A stretch of 64,000 nucleotides of DNA from Gnetum montanum. Taxonomy: Eukaryota; Streptophyta; Gnetopsida; Gnetales; Gnetaceae. The DNA lies in assembly GCA_015680685.1 (NCBI GenBank), contig MNCI01011084.1, positions 576,431 to 640,430 of the forward strand. Direction: 5' to 3'. This document shows, piece after piece, positions 36,475-48,000 of the stretch (its first letter is position 1; each line of letters starts with the position of its first letter). A model generated the notes under the pieces. The model was not told the origin of the DNA. It ran no database searches and saw only the letters and a program-made list of their open reading frames with translations. The translations under genes were made by a program, and so were the position numbers.

Positions 36475-37960
36475 CTAGGGGAAGTTGGAAATCCCTGAGA
36501 AATTTAAGCAGGAGTCTCTTGAGCTCAAACCATTACCCACTAGTATGGAATACACGTTCCTTAAAAATGGAAAAATGGTAATTATTAATGCTAAGCTTAC
36601 TCCAAAACTAAAAGAGAGACTGCTAAAGGTAATAAATAAATGGTTGCAAGCCTTCACTTGGTCATATCCTGAATTAACTAGAATATATCCTAGGATATGC
36701 CAACATAGAATTTATACTGACCCCTCCATGAATCCTTGAAGACAATCGCAAAGGTGCTTGAACCCAAAGCTGAAGCAAGTAGTAAAGGAAGAAATCGAAC
36801 AGCTTCTTAAGGCTGGGTTCATATACCCCATTGCTGATAGCAAATGGATTAGCCCCTTAGTTATTGTACCTAGAAAGGGAGGTAAATGGAGAGTGTGCAT
36901 AGATTTTAGGCTACTAAATATGAAAAAATTCAAAGATCACTTCCCATTACCATTTGTCGACCAAATCTTAGACACCATCGCAGTGCATTTCTATTACAGT
37001 TTTTTGGATGGATATAATGAATATAATGAAATACAAATAGCCCTAGAAGACCAAGCCAAGATTATGTTCACCAGTCCTTCGGGAACATTTGCATACAAAC
37101 AGATGTCGTTTGGCTTATGTAATGCCCCTGCAACATTTCAACAATTAGTTCTAAGCATATTCCAACAGCAGATAGGAAATGGTGTGGAGGTCTTTATGGA
37201 CGACTTCTCCACTTCTGGAGCAAACTTTGATCAAGCCTTGGACCGGTTAGAGAAAGTACTAAAAAGATGTGCAGAAACCAATTTGAGGCTCAACTAGCAA
37301 AAAAGCCATTTGATGGTCCAAGAAGGCATAGTACTAGGAAAAAAAATCTCACACACAGGGATAGAGGTAGACCCCAAGAAAATCAAAGTTATCCAAGGAA
37401 TTACCTGTCAACTGGAAACTGTCAAAGATATTTAGTCATTCCTTAGACACACTAGCTACTATAGGAGATTTATTGAGAACTTTTCAAATATTTCAAAACC
37501 ATTGGTGGAATTAACGAAAAAGGACGTACCTTTCGAATGGACCAAGGAATGCGAATTATCTTTCCAAACTCTAAAATAGAAGCTAGTAGAAACACCCATT
37601 CTACAGGCTCCTAATTGGTCCAAACTGTTCCATATTATGGCCGATGTGTCCAACTATGCCTTAGGAGCCATACTTACATAGTTAGATGACCAAAAGCATC
37701 CTTATTACATCCACTGTGCAAGTAGAAGTATCGCTAGTGCACAACATAACTACACTATCACAGAGAAAGAATTAATGGTTGTAGTGTTTGCACAAGAAAA
37801 GTTTAGACACTATGTATTGGGATATAAAGTATATATACATAAAAATCATAGTGTAATAAGATTCCTCGTGAAGAAGCCAATGGTAAGCCCTTGTATCATA
37901 TGATGGCTTGTAATCTTACAAGAGTTCGATCTTACGATGATCGATCGTAAAGGCATCAAG
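36475..37960 (+). pseudogene. Decayed reverse transcriptase and RNase H of B
   Basis: RT copies element RNA into DNA and RNase H removes the RNA. The RT N-terminal part is at 36485-36738 (LKPLPTSMEYTFLKNGK). After a stop at 36737, 36758-37297 is clean: WISPLVIVPRKGGKWRVCID, DHFPLPFVDQ, FAYKQMSFGLCNAPATFQ and catalytic VFMDDFS. After a TAG the frame continues with GIEVDPKKIKVIQGI and FLRHTSYYRRFIENFS, then RNase H pieces (HIMADVSNYALGAIL, TEKELMVVVFAQEKFRHYV). TAG codons near 37295, 37433, 37577 and 37679 and a TGA near 37902 break it. The catalytic aspartates are still there. Confidence 0.93.
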
Positions 37961-38199
37961 AACATAGTTTCTAATCATTTATCTCAGTTGCAATGGGACA
38001 ACAAAGAGGATGAGTATCCAATTTCTAATTATTTCCCTAATGAATTCCTCTTTGCTAGCGTAGTGAATAATCAATCACCCACGGAGACAAACTGGTATAG
38101 TAGCATTCTTACCTATCTCCTTACCCAACAATTACCACAAGAGTTAAACCTTAAGAAGAAACAACAGTTTCTTCACTGATCCAAGTACTTTATGGAGAT

Positions 38200-39598
38200 C
38201 AATAGGCAACTTTATAGAGTGCGTCTCGATGGCTTAGTTCAATGGTGTGTTCCCGATATAGATCAACTGTGAGTTCTTCAAGATGTTCATGAGGGTCCTT
38301 GTGGGGGTCATTACGTTGGGAGATGAATAGCCATCAAGATCTTGCTTGTAGGATATTATTGGCCTACATTGTTTCAAGACATCCATCATTTCGTTCAATC
38401 TTGTTAGTGTTGTCAACGTGATGGGGGAATGTTGCTAGAATGGAGGGTCTGCAACAATGGATCCAACCTTTGACATTTGGGGAATTGATTTTATGGGGCC
38501 AATTACACCAATGTCCAATGAAAAAGCTTATATTATTGTTGCTATTGATTACCTAACAAAATGGGCTGAAGTAGCTACTGTTAAGGATTGTACATCATCT
38601 ACAGCTACACGATTTGTTCAACAACAAATCATAAATAGGCTTGGTATGCCTCGTGCACTTATTTTAGATAATGGTACACACTTCACAAATGCAACTTTTT
38701 GGAAATTAATGCAACGCTTAGGGGTTGAACACAAACTGACAACACCATTAAGGATTATACATCATCTATAGCTACACGATTTGTTCAACAACAAATCATA
38801 AATAGGCTTGGTATGCCTCGTGCACTTATTTTAGATAATGGTACACACTTCACAAATGCAACTTTTTGGAAATTAATGCAACGCTTAGGGGTTGAACACA
38901 AACTGACAACACCATACCACCCCCAAGAGAATAGTCAAGCCAAAGTCACCAATAGGAAGATTACAAAGATATTGACAAGAACTGTTAGCAATTTTAGGTG
39001 AGACTAGAGCACTAAACTGAACGATGCTCTTTGGGCATACCACTCCACATGGAAACTCCCTACAAGCTACTCTCCCTATGAGTTAGTGTACGAAAATCTT
39101 CCAACGCTTCCCATTCAAACTAAGCTCTATACACTATCCATGGCATGTGACCTCAACCTTGACCTTGATCTAGCACAGAAACAATAGTTAGTAACCCTTA
39201 ACTTGCTAGATGAAAATCGACTAGCTACCCTATCATCTAATGAATTGCACAAGGAATTTAGTAAACAACATCATGACCTAAGGATTAGCAAAGTTATATA
39301 TCAACCGAGAGATAAGGTTTTCTATTGGAATCCCACACATGTGCCACAATGTACTAAATTTCAAACACTATGGGAAGGACCTTATATTATTTATGCAACT
39401 TTTCCTTCAGGGGCCATGACAATATACAAATCTAAGAGCCTGGACAAGAAGTTGTTGGTCAACATGCAACAAACCAAACCTTTCCATGAACTTGGGACAA
39501 CCAGTACACATGCTACCTTTGTTGATGGACAACCTTGCTCACTATTTTGGATTTCCTCCTTCCAACTCAATCATGGGGGAGATGGCCACCTATGTTAA
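38200..39598 (+). pseudogene. Decayed integrase of B
   Basis: Integrase inserts the cDNA copy. The His-Cys region is weak (HHFVQSC near 38385). In the catalytic core the first Asp is in WGIDFMGPITP (38480-38510) and the second in ILDNGTHF (38660-38690). The third acidic residue should be Glu in the QxExxNR motif after YHPQ, but reads Lys (codon AAA at 38942-38944, QAKVTNR). A 167-bp tandem duplication within the core (38581-38914) repeats the second Asp region and shifts the frame. The C-terminal part runs to 39598, with RDKVFYWNPTHVPQ and LWEGPYIIYATFPSGAM. The enzyme would be inactive on three counts. Confidence 0.9.
38581..38914 (+). repeat. 167-bp tandem duplication in the integrase core
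   Basis: 38581-38747 and 38748-38914 are nearly identical, both starting TTAAGGATT(G/A)TACATCATC. They differ at only a few positions, so the duplication is young compared with the element's other damage. The period is 3n+2, so the repeat puts the downstream half out of frame. Confidence 0.93.
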
Positions 39599-41491
39599 CC
39601 ATTTTAGGTCCTCAGTTCTTTTTGAATTTTTGTTTTACACATTTTTTTTTACACAGTTTTCCAACTTTTCTTATTTTTGTTTTACATCATCATTCATATT
39701 TTTACTATTTCTTTATTTGTTTGATTTACTTTTATTCATCATCCAATAAGTGCTCATGATCGTGGATTGAATTATATCATATTGATTGCTAATGTTTGGT
39801 CTTTTCCTTTGAATTATGATGTTGATATTAAGGTATGGTTATTTTGGTAAAACAGGCAATGAGTCCACACTGTCCACTCATCCATACAACTCTATGGTCT
39901 CCTTTGGCTTGGAACTATACAGTCCCCTTTTTCTAAGCAAATTTGTTAATGAATTGGTGGCTGGGTTTTTTTCAAACCAAGGAAAGACTCAAAGGATGAG
40001 AAGGGTGTGACTTCAAGGGGATTCAATGCATTTGTGTTGGCCATTCTCTTAGGTTCTTGGATGCGTTTTCTTTGGCTTTCCACCATTATACCATTGATCA
40101 AATATTAGGAAGCTGAGTGAATACAAATAAGTCTTTGCATGGTGTGGTTCTCACGTAAAAAAAAGTGCCCCCCCAAAGCACACCCCTTAGACATAATAAA
40201 GCAATATGGGCTACAAGCATTGGTTATGGAATCGGAAAGATATGTTACCCATGCCTAAAGGTTCCCTCTAACTAAGGCTCTTTCTCGCTTCCTGCTTCTC
40301 CATCTCGCTCTCCTCAAAATGGTGGTGACTCTTTGTGAAAGCATTCTTGTTGCTTCAAGAGGATGGATTGGCCAAGTGTATTGATGCGAGGTCACTAAAT
40401 GTGGTTGGTTTGAGTCTAGATTTGGAATGAGTTCTACTCAGTCATATTAACCATGAAATACACATGGGACTTTAGACAAGCTTTTCCTTGGGATTCCATT
40501 CCATTCTCTCCTCTCCATCTTTCTTCCCATTTTCCACCTCATTGCCAATTTTATCATTAGTCCATTTATGGGTTAATGCATTATTTTTCTTTGGTAAATT
40601 CTTGTGGGTAATTTTTTAACTCTTACTTCCAAATGACATTCCTAGATCCTATGGACTCTTTGGTTTATGGGTTTGTCAAGGCATAAAAGGCATGAGCCTG
40701 CTTTGGGGAGGACCCACTGGCATTCCTCTTTGGTGAAATTGTTAGCTTCTTTTCCTTAAAGATTTCCTACAATCAATCATTTCTTGTTTCATCCCCATCC
40801 ATAACATCCATTTTATTGGCATTGCCATTGTTATTTTTTCCATTTTTCTTATTCCTCATATTTTTCCATCTTATAGCTATCGGAGGTTCACTCTTAGTTG
40901 TGGGGACCCTAGCACAAATTTTTTAATTTTTTCCATCCTACTATTTGCTTAACCCCTATAGCTTGGGTATTCACCAGTGATAAATCTTTGAACCAATTTC
41001 TGCCATAATCATAACTCAACGAATGCACTTCATATCGAGGCAAGGTATCAACTGCATTGTGGTTTATCTATCCTTGCTCGTTTGTGACTATGTTGTATGT
41101 GCATATGGTGATCATACAAACAATGGATTTGGCTTGGAAGAAGCACTCAGGACGGACTAGAACTGGAGCATTTACGAAAGGAGCAAGTTTGGTGGCATGG
41201 TTATGGATAAACAATGGAAGGTGCAATCTCAGCATTAGCAGCACCATGCTTCATCTTCTTTCTCTCTTTCTCTTCAAGCTACCAAATAAAGGCTTGGATG
41301 TGATTTATGTACAAGTGTTCACCACAATGGTCATGAATGCTAATGTTGTAATATGCTTATTGATCCATTCACTAGACACATTGAGTCTATCATTCCATTC
41401 CACCGTCAGTTGTCAATTAGTTAATAATTCCATACCTTCCCAATATTTTGTAAGGAACTCAAGAATGAGTTTTCATTCAATTGTTGGGGTA
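39599..41491 (+). other. Untranslated domain between integrase and 3' LTR of B
   Basis: No recognisable protein. Blocks shared with A's internal domain include GTGTGACTTCAAGGGGATTC near 40006 and CTGCTTTGGGGAGGACC near 40698. A G-rich tract (TTGTTGGGGTA) ends it just before the LTR. The longest open frame (41057-41494) runs into the LTR and has no counterpart in A's ORF2, so B appears to lack ORF2. Confidence 0.7.
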
Positions 41492-42329
41492 TGAGGAACC
41501 GTGATGTCGGGGTTGTGATATAGCATTCGCAATATCGGGTCTGTGATATCGGAGCCCACCATGCGATGTTGGATACCCGATATTGGGACCTGCCTCCTTG
41601 CCTATAAATAAGAGGTAGGCACAATTGGTTTTGTAATTAGTTAGTTAGTCCCTTAGCCAAACTCTTGCCTTTTCTTCCTCCCAGAGTTAGAATTATTTCT
41701 GCATGCCTGTAGTAGGAGTCATAGAGTGAACGGATCTTTATTCGAGCATTGTGTACCTAAGCACACTTTGTGTATGGCAATAAAGATGAACTTTATGATA
41801 AACCTTGTAGCATCTAGAATAGATTAGTTAATGTTAATTATTGTTATTAAATGCTTTATTAGTTGATTAATTCTCTCTCTCACCCTACAACTCTCCTAAG
41901 TAAATACACTCAGTATGATCACTTCGAGCATGCGTGTAACACTTGGTAACCCAGTAACGATTAGCGTTTGGTAATCCCAATAGTGTTGCATTGGTTCAAG
42001 ATGTGTACAGCAAGTGAGAACAGATGTTGGTGTTAGGATTAGTTAGAAATTAGTTAATGAGTAGTTAAGATAAATTAGTCACTTAGTTATCTCTCTTATC
42101 CCTTATTAGCACAAGACATAAAAACATAAAAGATATAAAAATCATATGCCTCAAGCTTACTTCACCATAAAATTGTGACATACAAGTAAGTGTGGGAAGA
42201 CAATGATCAACCAACTCGTCCTTGTTCCAAAAGGGTGCATAAGCACTTAGTCCTTGGAATTCGACTAGATCATGCGTGAAATGCTCGTATTCGCATGGTT
42301 GAGTGTAGGGGGTACCTCATTGCTCATCA
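41492..42329 (+). repeat. 3' LTR of B
   Basis: 838 bp, TGAGGAACCGTG...TTGCTCATCA; one base in the first TGATGA has changed. TATA box at 41603-41610. It is followed directly by CAAAA. Confidence 0.93.
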
Positions 42330-42334
42330 CAAAA

Positions 42335-43373
42335 GATGAACAATTTGATTTTAAGACATTTTTCTTAGTCTAAGTTCACTAATCAGACAACATCCAATTG
42401 TTATGAAATCTTGTAGGTATATAAATATTTAAAAGATATTTCTAACAAGCTTAATATCAGCCCAAAACTATAAGAAAAAATCAAGTTATGACTCATCACT
42501 ACCTCACCATGAGCAGGTACAACTAGGAATTTAGAGAAACTTATGATTTCCAAAGTTAGCATTCCACTAGAGTTGTAGTGTCCAACTAGAAATCAAATAG
42601 TTAATGATGTTTTGTTGCATATTATTCACTAGCTTTGCATTAGGTTGATGTTGCACTCCAAGAATTAGCCAAATTTTATCATTTCAAGTGCTCATACTGC
42701 ATTAGAAGTTTAGTAGTATTGAGGTTGTGCTTCAACCTCACATCCAACTTGCACCCAATTTGCTCTCATCTTAGGTTATTTATTTCCTACTAGGGTGACT
42801 CCATGGTGACTTATGATTATTTTGTGCCTTAGTTTTAAACTTCTATGTTCAACTCACATCCTACTTTCTTCAGCACTCAAAGTCATTAAATTTTACTTGC
42901 TATGATGTTCCCTTGGCTAGATAGCCAACTAGATAGATTAATATTAATTTGACTAAATGGTATGGTATGAGCTTTTAATAGTGGTAGTTAATGGCTAGGG
43001 GAGGCATCTTCTCATACATGTGCTATTGGAATTTGATCATAGAATAATCAAATTGTATCCAAGGAACAAGGGGGTACATGAAAGTGAGAAGATAGGTGCA
43101 TAGACCAATGAATCATATCAGTTGTATTCTTGAATTTGGAATGAAAAGAAGAATAATGCTCCCTAGCATGGGACATAGAATAAGAACACTATGACCACCT
43201 AGCAATAAGTCACATTCACTTAAAAATATGCATTTTGATTAGAATTTGCATCATTGTACTTCTAGTTTACTTACCTTCCATTGCTACTAAAGCTTTAAAA
43301 ATTAGGATTGAGGAAAGAATGGAACTCTAACTAGAAAAAGTAATGCTCACAATGATGGATAAGTGATGAGCAA
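42335..43373. other. Unassigned flank of element B
   Basis: Continuation of the sequence interrupted by B at 32225. No open frame of note and no RNA gene or LTR end. Because a minus-strand LTR starts at 43374, the right part could be its decayed internal domain, but a clear primer site is missing. Confidence 0.3.
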
Positions 43374-43760
43374 TAGAGTAGACCTTATACCCAACCATAC
43401 TAATCATAAGCATTGTGAGTGACCTTATTGTAATTCATGGATATACCTAGCGTTAATATGTAAATGTTGATCATTGTCTTCTCACTTGAATTAATTATGG
43501 TTAATGTGTACGTGTTAACCCAAAGTGAAACATATGACATGATATTGTTTAACATGAAGTAAAAAAAGGTAAAACATAAAAATTGAATATTACTTGTAAG
43601 GAAAAATAGAAATAAATCCTAAATTAGCCTTATGGTGATAAGCATCCACTCTTAGCTTTTTGTACATGTCCTAGACTAATATAATTGCTACTAGGATTAC
43701 CAAGTGAAACACTACTAGGTGTACTAAGAGATATTACTATTGGGATATTGAGAAATCATG
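43374..43760 (-). repeat. Old LTR fragment, minus strand
   Basis: Starts TGATGAGCAATAG and follows the old LTR at 9712-10098 block by block: CCAACCATACTAATCA, CCCAAAGTGAAACATATGACATG, GTGATAAGCATCC, TACTAGGATTACC. It stops near 43760, before the U3 part. It belongs to the same older subfamily as the split LTR. Confidence 0.7.
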
Positions 43761-44470
43761 TAATGTCCATGTTTTCAAATGGTGTTGTTGCATAATGAAG
43801 ATGGAGCCTCTTCGTAACAAATGTTATCATTATCATAATAAGACCCAAAAGGAGAGCTATAATTAAGACCTGAAAGGACATGTTGTAATAATGGGCGTGT
43901 CTTTTGAGGTGACCTTTGGGAGTTTGATCTAAGGTATTTATACCCTAGGATTAGAGGTCATCCAATGTGGAGTTGTAAAGCTAGTAAAGGCAAGTAATAG
44001 ATGTTGGGTGAAGTGAGACAGGAAGAGGACTTTCCATCTCTTCTAGCTAGTGATAGGCCTAATTGTGGTGGCAATACTGGATTACCTTTAAGGGATAGAT
44101 GTCGAAGGAAAAAAAATCCCAAGGAACACTCTCAGAGCATGATCTGGATACACTATTCCACATCAATAAAGAATTCTCTTCTTTTTTCTTTTTCATTTTC
44201 CCTATTATTTTCCTTATGCTTAATGTCAGATGTTACATATATTTGATGTTTTCTATGTTATCATCTTATGCCTAATGTTTAATATAATGTATACTTGATG
44301 TTTGCCATGACATCTATGAATGGAATATCACAAATCATATATTATGCTTGAAACCAATCATATTTATTTCACTAAATTATTAACATGTAATAGGAATGTA
44401 AATATTTTACTAAGTACAACAAAAAGTAAATTGTACATGAATGTAAATTACATAAAAAAGTAAACTCTAA
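43761..44470 (+). other. Unassigned; promoter-like TATA and AATAAAG signals
   Basis: A TATTTATACCC box near 43937 is followed some 230 bases later by an AATAAAGAATTC signal near 44166 and T-rich sequence, which is the layout of an LTR R region. I find no matching ends or partner. The open frame at 44001-44246 has no family features. Confidence 0.3.
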
Positions 44471-45078
44471 TGTAACAACGTTTCCCCGACGTTGTCCAGC
44501 ACCCCAAGGAATTCCCTAAGATCCAATGGATCTAGGGTGGAAGACCTAGGGAATATGCCTCAAGCAAGCAAGAAACTCAAGAGTGAGTGCAAGTAGAATT
44601 ACAGCTTCTTAACATATATGGCAATGCACCTCATGGAGGGTAAAAAACTCCAAAACAAGGATCATGCAAACAAGCACACACACAACCTTGTAGACAACAT
44701 CGGTGGGAAGGGAAATGATGCACCTACAAGGGAAGGTGCCTCATCCCCAGATCCCTCATGATTTGGTACAAGGTGTGGCCTAGCACTACACTAAAACTAT
44801 CTAGTCTTGGCTGCCTACATATCTATGACCACCATATAATTAGGGCCATGTAGTTCTCTATGGTGAAAGAGGTGGGGGGAGGGGGGGGGGGGGGGGGGGA
44901 TGAAGAGGACTTAGAAGAGCGTTACAACAGGAGGGTGTCCTATTGCTAGCTTGGTACCGCCAAGTCGGGGTGGGTTTTCTAACAGTTGAGAATCACTCAA
45001 GGGTTCCTCAAAGTGTTCCACAGTCCCCAAACCATGGGGAGAGCCCAAGAGAACCACCACTCTGGGACATCTCTCTCA
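44471..45078 (-). repeat. LTR of C(-)
   Basis: 608 bp; TGTAACAACG at one end and CATCTCTCTCA at the other, the reverse of C(+) LTRs. It contains a run of 19 G (44881-44899), preceded by GGTGGGGGGA. The C(+) LTRs have only a mixed pyrimidine stretch (CTTCATACTACCCT) in the matching place. Confidence 0.88.
44871..44899. repeat. Long G homopolymer in an LTR
   Basis: A stretch with one A break: GGTGGGGGGA followed by 19 consecutive G. It could form a G-quadruplex. The precise length is uncertain because such runs are prone to sequencing error. Confidence 0.8.
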
Positions 45079-48000
45079 ATCCTCCCTCGCACAAAGAAGT
45101 GACGTCCTTAGAGTAGAGCCTAGGATAGCTTCGAGAGTACACTTCTATGGGTTTGCAACTCTAGCAACTCTGAGGATCTATCAAATCCTCTGATGCCAAG
45201 CTTGAAGGAAGATATCAACCCCAACACCTGATACATCCTTCCATCCAATGTCTTACATGAAATGCAAGGGCAATTGGAGGAAGCCCAAAGACTTTCCTTC
45301 TCTACACGAGTGGGAGAGTCCAACCCAAAGGGCCAATGTCTCTAAGGAATCCCCTAGATCCGTCCCTTCTAAGGGTCTAGAGACATATCTTCTTGCATAA
45401 ACCCATACTTATGCAAGAAGATAGCTCCTCTTTCGCAAGTCCTGCTGAGTTCCTTTGTGAATGGCATCTCAGCACCCATTGATTTTTTTTCTATGAGGGC
45501 TCACCAGGGCCACTACCCATGGTGAGGAACTTGGGAACATCAAACCGAGAGGAAGAACATGCTCTAAAGAGCCATGTCTCCACAAACAACTCATGCTTGC
45601 CAAAATTCCATGTTCTGGTACTCACATCCAAACCCATAGGGTCTCACCAGTGCAACCATCTAAGCACTGATTCCACTTGCATCAATACCATGTGCATTTT
45701 CTTTTCGTCATCATGTTTTTTCAAGTTGGTATGAAGGGAGTCAAGCATGTTCTCCCTTACAAACAAGGTACAAGGGTAGATCTTTTGAGCTTGACCTTGC
45801 CATCCATAGACACTAGCATCGCATACCTCAATTCATCATCTAATAGTATTCCATAGCCACAACAAGAGAGAAGATCCAAAAATCTATTTGAAAACCTCTC
45901 CAAGAGGCTAACATACAACAAGCCCCAACTATCATCAACACCTCTTGTGATTGTCCAACATCAAGAATGCTTGCTCGAATGTTAGAACAAATGGAGGGTC
46001 TATTGGGTAGCCAACCCCATGACAATCCTCCATACACCTACCTCATGTCAACTGTAAACACATCATCGAATGATGCCATAATATCCCATTCATGGAGAAG
46101 GATCCACCGCACTTGCTACATACAAGCTATCCTTCCCACTCCAAGTTATGGGACAAGCACCATTTTCTGAACACTATGTCTAGGAATGAATATAGAGTCA
46201 CCTCTGAGAGAAACCAGATCATGAATTCTCCAAGGAACATCAACATTCCAAAAATTTTCATTTTTCCACTATATCAAGAACAACTGTCCATTTCATTAGA
46301 TTTTGCACTTGTAGGAAGGATCCTCTTTGGGAGGTTTCTTCCATAGGTAAGTATAGTAGCCCAGCTACACCTTACCCATAACACATGCCCAAGTAGTCAA
46401 TATAGCCAATAGAACCATCTCATCGAACTGTCACTAGCTAAGGGAAGACATGGGTTCACAAGTCTTACCCAAATTCAATTTTTAGCTTGAGAACAACTCG
46501 AGACACCAAGTAGTACATACCCTTTGAAATTTTATCAACAGGGATTTCTGTTTCATCTTGGGAGATCTAGGTTTTTCTTTTATACATTCCAGTAAAGCCC
46601 ATTTACATCAATTTTTGGTGGACAAGGCTACACCACTACCTATTATCATTTAACCTAAACATTAGACACAAGTCAACAACAACATCTTGCCCATAGGAGG
46701 ACCAAGTCCTCAAGATATTTTTACATGGAATGGGCTTTCACCAACATCATGTACAACTTAAACACAAAACAATTTATCCCTGAAGGATTTACAATAAGGA
46801 TGGTCTACCAGAGAACCCCAACAAGGAAGTTCCTCTGAAGCCCCCAAAAGCTAAGTGAGTACATAAGATCATGCCTTGCTTATAAGAAGGAACATCAATA
46901 GCATGACCTCACAAAGGAGGTTGCCTAAATTTCACCTAGGTAACAACATTCTGTCTCTAAAAACAAACCCCAAGAGTTCATGAACATGGGGCAACTGCTA
47001 GGAACAAGTCCCAAACATCAACTACTTCTAGGTCCCAAATAGGAGATAACCGTCTTAATACCACCTACCTTATTATTTCAAGAACTGAAGAGGGCATCCA
47101 TAAGGATGGAGAATGATCCCTCATAAAATTAAAGATTCACTAAGTAATATCATGCTCCACTCTGCTATCCCACTAGGGAGGTGAGAACACCAATATGAAT
47201 TAAGATTACAGCATGGACATGGGACAATACATTAGAAAGGGACATTGTGATACATCAGTATACATAAGGGACAAAGTACACGGGAAAATTTAGCAAGACA
47301 CCATAGCCTATTAGGCACAATGAGTCCCTTATCATGGAATCACACCATCGACCACAAAAGTACCAATAAGTCCCAATCTATGAGAGTGCATCATATCCCT
47401 CCAAAGCACCAAAAGCAATCAATCACGAGAGCCCACCAACATGCACAAATCATTAGAAGCCCCCAATCATGAGAGTGTTAGCTCAAGTGTTTTGAGCACA
47501 TTCAAGCCACCAAGCAAGGCCACCAAGAGAAATCACAATTTCTATATCTGTAACATCATTTATTCAAGGATGGACCACCATCCTAACATTTGCAAAGCTA
47601 CTCCACAGTCACATCCATCATGGAAGAGCGAGTCTAGGAGCCAATACCCAGAGCTCAACTCAAATCCACCGCTAGACATCACATTGATTTGAATTTCAGT
47701 AACCATCGATCATCTATGGACAAGACCTTTGCCAGTCCAGGAACACAAGAGAAAGTGTTCCCAGGATTTTTCCTATCTTAAGGACGTTCACCAAGCACAC
47801 ACCATCCAAGCATGCCAACATCACCAAGAACACATGGCACCAGTTTAAGTGCACAATGGGCAAGGACATGCCCTAGTCCATTCATTAAAACACTACATCC
47901 AACTAAAGAATTTCTCATGAGGTTTGCAGCAGAATTATACATCAAGGCACAAAGGCCATTTACAACATATAGCAAGGGTGCTTCAAAACAAGCACCAGGA

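Larger units (their letters stand above)
32226..42329 (+). mobile_element. Element B: complete but decayed Athila/TAT-like Ty3/gypsy retrotransposon
   Basis: 10.1 kb, two LTRs with TGATGA...CTCATCA ends, and the exact target duplication CAAAA (32221-32225 and 42330-42334). Order: LTR, tRNA-Asp-type primer site, gag, protease, reverse transcriptase, RNase H, integrase, about 1.9 kb untranslated domain, G-rich tract and LTR. Integrase follows RT/RNase H, the Ty3/gypsy order. RT wording (FGLCNAPATFQ, VFMDDFS, DHFPLPFVDQ) and integrase wording (WGIDFMGP, YHPQE) are Athila-like. Stops and shifts occur in every domain, so it cannot move. It is the only element here with pol, and its LTR and downstream domain resemble those of A. 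Confidence 0.95.

Noticed and set aside
41057-41494. 145-aa open frame upstream of the B 3' LTR, a possible env-like protein
   Set aside because: It has no resemblance to A ORF2, no clear signal peptide or membrane plan, and it ends inside the LTR. Stop-poor by chance is more likely.
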